Assembly (NCBI RefSeq): GCF_033955345.1
Contig: NZ_CP138332.1
Span: 1,550,001-1,614,000, forward strand
Direction: 5' to 3'
Source: Sphingobacterium bambusae
GTDB taxonomy: Bacteria > Bacteroidota > Bacteroidia > Sphingobacteriales > Sphingobacteriaceae
Length of the DNA: 64,000 bases
The notes below the pieces were generated by a model. It was not told the DNA's origin, did not search any database, and saw nothing but the letters and a program-made list of their open reading frames with translations. The translations under genes were made by a program, and so were the position numbers. Shown here one piece after another: positions 61,272-64,000 of the stretch (positions are counted from its first letter, which is position 1; every line of letters begins with the position of its first letter).

Positions 61272-62630
61272 TTACAACAGTTTTCGATCAATGGTTGGCA
61301 ATTCTATCCGTACGGTAGTTCCTTTTCCTAGGGCGGAAGACACTGTGAGCTGCCCATTGTGCATCTTCACAATATTTCTTGCTAGTGGGAGACCGATTCC
61401 ATATCCAGAAAAATTAGTGGTATTTGAAGCGCGAAAATAAGGGTCATAAATGTATGACAGTTCTTCTTCAGGGATGCCAATACCCTCATCACGAATGAGC
61501 AGTAATACACCTTTATCGAAAGCTCCCAAGGCTACATATGCCGTCCGATTGGTTGAATATTTACAAGCATTGGAAACAATGTTTGAGATGGCGAGTTGTA
61601 GAAGCGGAGCCGATCCATTGACCTTCAGCTTCATGCTATCATCGGGAAGCATACTAAAATCTGTCTTAATATGAAAATGTTCGTTGATGGCCTTAACGGT
61701 CATTTCTGCATCCATCACGATCTGATCGATGCGCACCGGTTTGAAGGTTAGGTTATTGTTTTCAAATCCTGTTCGTGCAAGTAACAGCAGTGCACTTGTT
61801 TTCTTTTCCAAATTTTCGGCTGCATCAGCAATTTTTTGAATAGATTGTTTGTACTCCTCGACTTTGCGTTCTTTGGATAAAGCCAAATCCGCTATTCCAA
61901 TGATTGATGTGAGCGGTGTGTTCAGTTCATGTGAAGCATTACTCACGAAATTTTTTTGTGTCTCAAAGGATGTTTCAATTCGGGTCAGCATTTGATTGAA
62001 TGTACTAGCTAGCTTACTTAATACGCCACTATCCCTATTAACGGTCAAGCGTAAGTATAGGTTCTCTGATCCGATCTTTTCCACCTCACCGATGAGCTCG
62101 CTGATCGGCTTAATGAAAGAGCGCTTTACCAACAGCGACACGACGATAACAAATAGTACGCCCAGCAAAAGCGCAATAATTAGCAGATTTCTTAAATAAT
62201 TTAAGTGATGGGTGTAAAAATAATTCTCTGCAGAAACACCGAGTATGTAGCGTCTTCCTTTTTGCAAATACAACTTCGTCGAATAAAATGTATTGCCGAT
62301 CTTGAAATTACTCGTCCCTGTTTTATCAATTTGCTGCCATAATTCTTTATTAAATCCGCTGCTGTGCACGATGTGGTTGTGCTCATCAAATTCAACAATA
62401 AATTCATGTTGCTTGTTGAGTTCTTCCACATAGGTCAAAGACCATTCCGTTGCGACACGTTCTCCGTTGAACATCTTTTCTGCCGCCAAGTTACGTCGCA
62501 GTTCCAATCGTTTGTAAAAATCGGAAAATGCAAAATTCGTGATGGAATACATGATGAACACCACAAAGGATGCGGTGTAAATCACTAGAATGGTAATTAA
62601 TGCATAAAGAATCTTATTGTAGTTACGCAT
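61272..62630 (-). CDS. Sensor histidine kinase (HAMP-HisKA-HATPase)
   Basis: A 452-residue membrane kinase: a first helix (about residues 9-29), a periplasmic sensing domain of about 115 residues, a second helix (about 148-168), HAMP (about 169-215), HisKA with the phosphoacceptor His234 in NASHELNTPLTSIIG, and HATPase with Asn355 (SNIVSNACKYS), DEGIGIP (381-387) and GYGIGLPLARNIV (409-421). All catalytic residues are present. Its ATG overlaps the response regulator stop by one base (TGATG). The signal is unknown. Confidence 0.95.
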   Translation of the reverse strand: MRNYNKILYALITILVIYTASFVVFIMYSITNFAFSDFYKRLELRRNLAAEKMFNGERVATEWSLTYVEELNKQHEFIVEFDEHNHIVHSSGFNKELWQQIDKTGTSNFKIGNTFYSTKLYLQKGRRYILGVSAENYFYTHHLNYLRNLLIIALLLGVLFVIVVSLLVKRSFIKPISELIGEVEKIGSENLYLRLTVNRDSGVLSKLASTFNQMLTRIETSFETQKNFVSNASHELNTPLTSIIGIADLALSKERKVEEYKQSIQKIADAAENLEKKTSALLLLARTGFENNNLTFKPVRIDQIVMDAEMTVKAINEHFHIKTDFSMLPDDSMKLKVNGSAPLLQLAISNIVSNACKYSTNRTAYVALGAFDKGVLLLIRDEGIGIPEEELSYIYDPYFRASNTTNFSGYGIGLPLARNIVKMHNGQLTVSSALGKGTTVRIELPTIDRKLL

Positions 62631-63337
62631 CAGCTTTCAATTTTTAACACGTAGCCCATCCCGATGACGGTATGTATTGCTTTTACAGGTGTAGCTTTCT
62701 CGATCTTCTTCCGCAAATAGTTCACATAAACATCGACTACATTTGAACCGATATCAAAGTTAATCCCCCAAACCTTATCCAAGAGCTCACTTCGTTCAAA
62801 AACCTTCTGAGGCGCCTGTATAAACAGGAGTAAAAGCCTGTATTCGGTCGACGTGAGATTTAACTCCTGACCATCTGCGTAAGCGATCTTCTTATAATCA
62901 TCTATCTCTAGGAATTTGTAGGTGAATAGGCGTTTTTCTACCGACTGCACCTGTTTAGTAATTTCTTGTTTACGTCGTATGAGGGTTCGTACGCGTGCTT
63001 TAAGCTCGATAAGCTTAAACGGTTTGGACAGGTAGTCATCAGCACCGCTATCGAGCCCTAGCACTACATTTTCTGGACTGCCGAGTGCAGTAACCATCAG
63101 TATGGGTAGATCCGTATAACCCAACAGACGAAAGTTCTTACAGATGTCCAAACCATTCATTTCCGGGAGCAACACATCTAAGATAACAAGGCTGATGGCA
63201 TTGTTTTGCAACTTGTGCAGCGCATCCTCATATTTGGTAGCATGAATCACCTGATAACCATCTTCCTCCAGCCCCTGTATGATGACCTCGGCAACATTTC
63301 TTTCATCCTCTACTAGTAATATACGTTGTCCATCCAT
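62630..63337 (-). CDS. OmpR-family response regulator
   Basis: A 235-residue regulator. The receiver domain has the acidic pair in LLVEDERN, phosphoacceptor Asp54 in LVILDVLLPEM and Lys105 in YLSKPFKL. The C-terminal winged helix (about residues 140-235) has LNLTSTEYRLLLLFIQAPQK and SNVVDVYVNYLRKKIEKA, then HTVIGMGYVL. It pairs with the kinase that starts in its stop codon. I chose the ATG at 63337; an in-frame TTG lies seven codons upstream. Confidence 0.95.
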   Translation of the reverse strand: MDGQRILLVEDERNVAEVIIQGLEEDGYQVIHATKYEDALHKLQNNAISLVILDVLLPEMNGLDICKNFRLLGYTDLPILMVTALGSPENVVLGLDSGADDYLSKPFKLIELKARVRTLIRRKQEITKQVQSVEKRLFTYKFLEIDDYKKIAYADGQELNLTSTEYRLLLLFIQAPQKVFERSELLDKVWGINFDIGSNVVDVYVNYLRKKIEKATPVKAIHTVIGMGYVLKIES

Positions 63338-63662
63338 AGATCCGATCTTTGCTTGCAAGGGTTTATAAACAGCTAAAATATAACATTTTTATGGATATAT
63401 GATGCAGCGGTAATCTCAAAGACGAAAACAACAGATTATTTTTTTGCATGTACTATTCTTTATAAAGTAAATAAGTAAAAAAACTAGCAGATCATTATAC
63501 GTTGCGCAGCACATCAGATTCTGCGGAGCTCCTTTAAATTCTTGTCTTATGCAAAGTACAAAAAAACAAAATAGCCTTATACTTGTCATAGATAAACAAG
63601 GCTTTTCTTGCGTTTCGCTAGAAACAGTCCGTGTTCAGTTTTTACATTATAAACCAAGGTCA
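63338..63662. other. Intergenic region between the two-component system and the DinB-like gene (325 bases)
   Basis: This divergent gap is A/T-rich. TATATTTT on the minus strand near 63381 could be the -7 box of the two-component system, and TATACTTG near 63580 a weak one for the DinB-like gene. The plus-strand frame of the DinB-like gene stays open back to an ATG at 63549, but the signal peptide begins only at 63663. No RNA gene was seen. Confidence 0.4.
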
Positions 63663-64000
63663 ATGAAAACGTATATTATTCGTCCACTTATGATAAGTCT
63701 GATGACGCTCTTGATGGCAACAGCGTCCAAAACAGTATTTTGCTACGAGAAGGTCGCAAAAAACCTGCATTACGCTATAGATTCTTTATCTGGAATCGAC
63801 TCGCTGCTGCAATACTTTGAACAGACGACAAACGATTTAGAAAAACAGGTATCGGGGCTTAGCGCAGCACAATTGGCTTTCAAGCCTGCTGCCGATAAAT
63901 GGTCGGTTAGTCAGTGTTTGGAACATATCGTACTTTCGGAAACCATGCTTTTCGAGATGGCTAAAAAAGAGCTCCAAAAAGAGGCACAACCGCAGCGCCG
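63663..64000 (+). CDS. Exported DinB-like protein, N-terminal part (cut by the window end)
   Basis: An open frame of 112 codons runs off the window end. The start MKTYIIRPLMISLMTLLMAT, then ASKTVFCYEK, looks like a signal peptide. The following LLQYFEQTTNDLEKQVSGLS, then FKPAADKWSVSQCLEHIVLS, is the first helix pair of the DinB/DUF664 four-helix fold, where the His in CLEHI is normally a metal ligand. An upstream in-frame ATG at 63549 would put 38 residues before the signal peptide and is less likely. Function cannot be given. Confidence 0.75.
   Translation, partial: MKTYIIRPLMISLMTLLMATASKTVFCYEKVAKNLHYAIDSLSGIDSLLQYFEQTTNDLEKQVSGLSAAQLAFKPAADKWSVSQCLEHIVLSETMLFEMAKKELQKEAQPQR

Overview
The window is chromosomal core sequence from a member of the Bacteroidota, most likely a Sphingobacteriaceae relative (Sphingobacterium or Pedobacter type). 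Three things point there. Many genes have a TAnnTTTG -7 box, often with TTTG or TTG 17-20 bases upstream, and few Shine-Dalgarno sequences. The families are typical of the phylum: Bacteroidota MetallophosN/C phosphoesterase, histone H1-like 61-residue protein, long-linker FtsZ, about 410-residue MraY, PASTA-only membrane protein. The division and cell-wall cluster has the Bacteroidota gene order. I saw no IS element, phage gene, CRISPR array, tRNA or rRNA.

Layout. 1-4.8 kb: end of etfB, etfA, a bifunctional nuclease, a nucleoside permease and an MscS channel. 5.0-9.1 kb: secreted phosphoesterase, a small membrane protein, an NlpC/P60 lipoprotein and a drug/metabolite transporter. 9.2-16.6 kb: mtaB, thyA-folA, then ddl, PASTA protein, mltG, thioesterase and YihY. 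16.8-24.1 kb: rpsA, a lipoprotein phosphoesterase with a barrel-like partner, pirin, gyrB and a Skp-like lipoprotein. 24.2-29.6 kb: CorA, the rpmH-rnpA-yidD-tsaB group (rpmH is only 52 residues), mscL, an orphan NarL-type regulator, a sugar isomerase-like protein and the H1-like protein.

29.7-45.5 kb, minus strand: the complete division/cell-wall run mraZ-rsmH-ftsL-ftsI-murE-mraY-murD-ftsW-murG-murC-ftsQ-ftsA-ftsZ, tightly packed and in one direction. It makes UDP-MurNAc-pentapeptide, lipid I and lipid II, and the divisome. A tandem MraZ-type operator lies in front of mraZ, and a hairpin with DnaA-box-like arms separates ftsA from ftsZ. 45.9-64 kb: aspS, a lutB homologue whose second cluster motif is degraded, priA, DUF423, a large membrane-anchored propeller-like protein, nrnA, an FKBP lipoprotein, tatD-asparaginase, a three-gene operon (USP-like, unknown, YoaK family), an OmpR-type two-component system and the start of a DinB-like gene.

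The region is mostly housekeeping and I found no convincing new defence or mobile system. The points most worth following are regulatory: the MraZ operator and a possible second phased array on the other strand, a repeated 11-mer at two control points of the division cluster, and OmpR-like direct repeats linking the two-component system to the unknown three-gene operon. All functions are read from sequence patterns alone; no database search was run.
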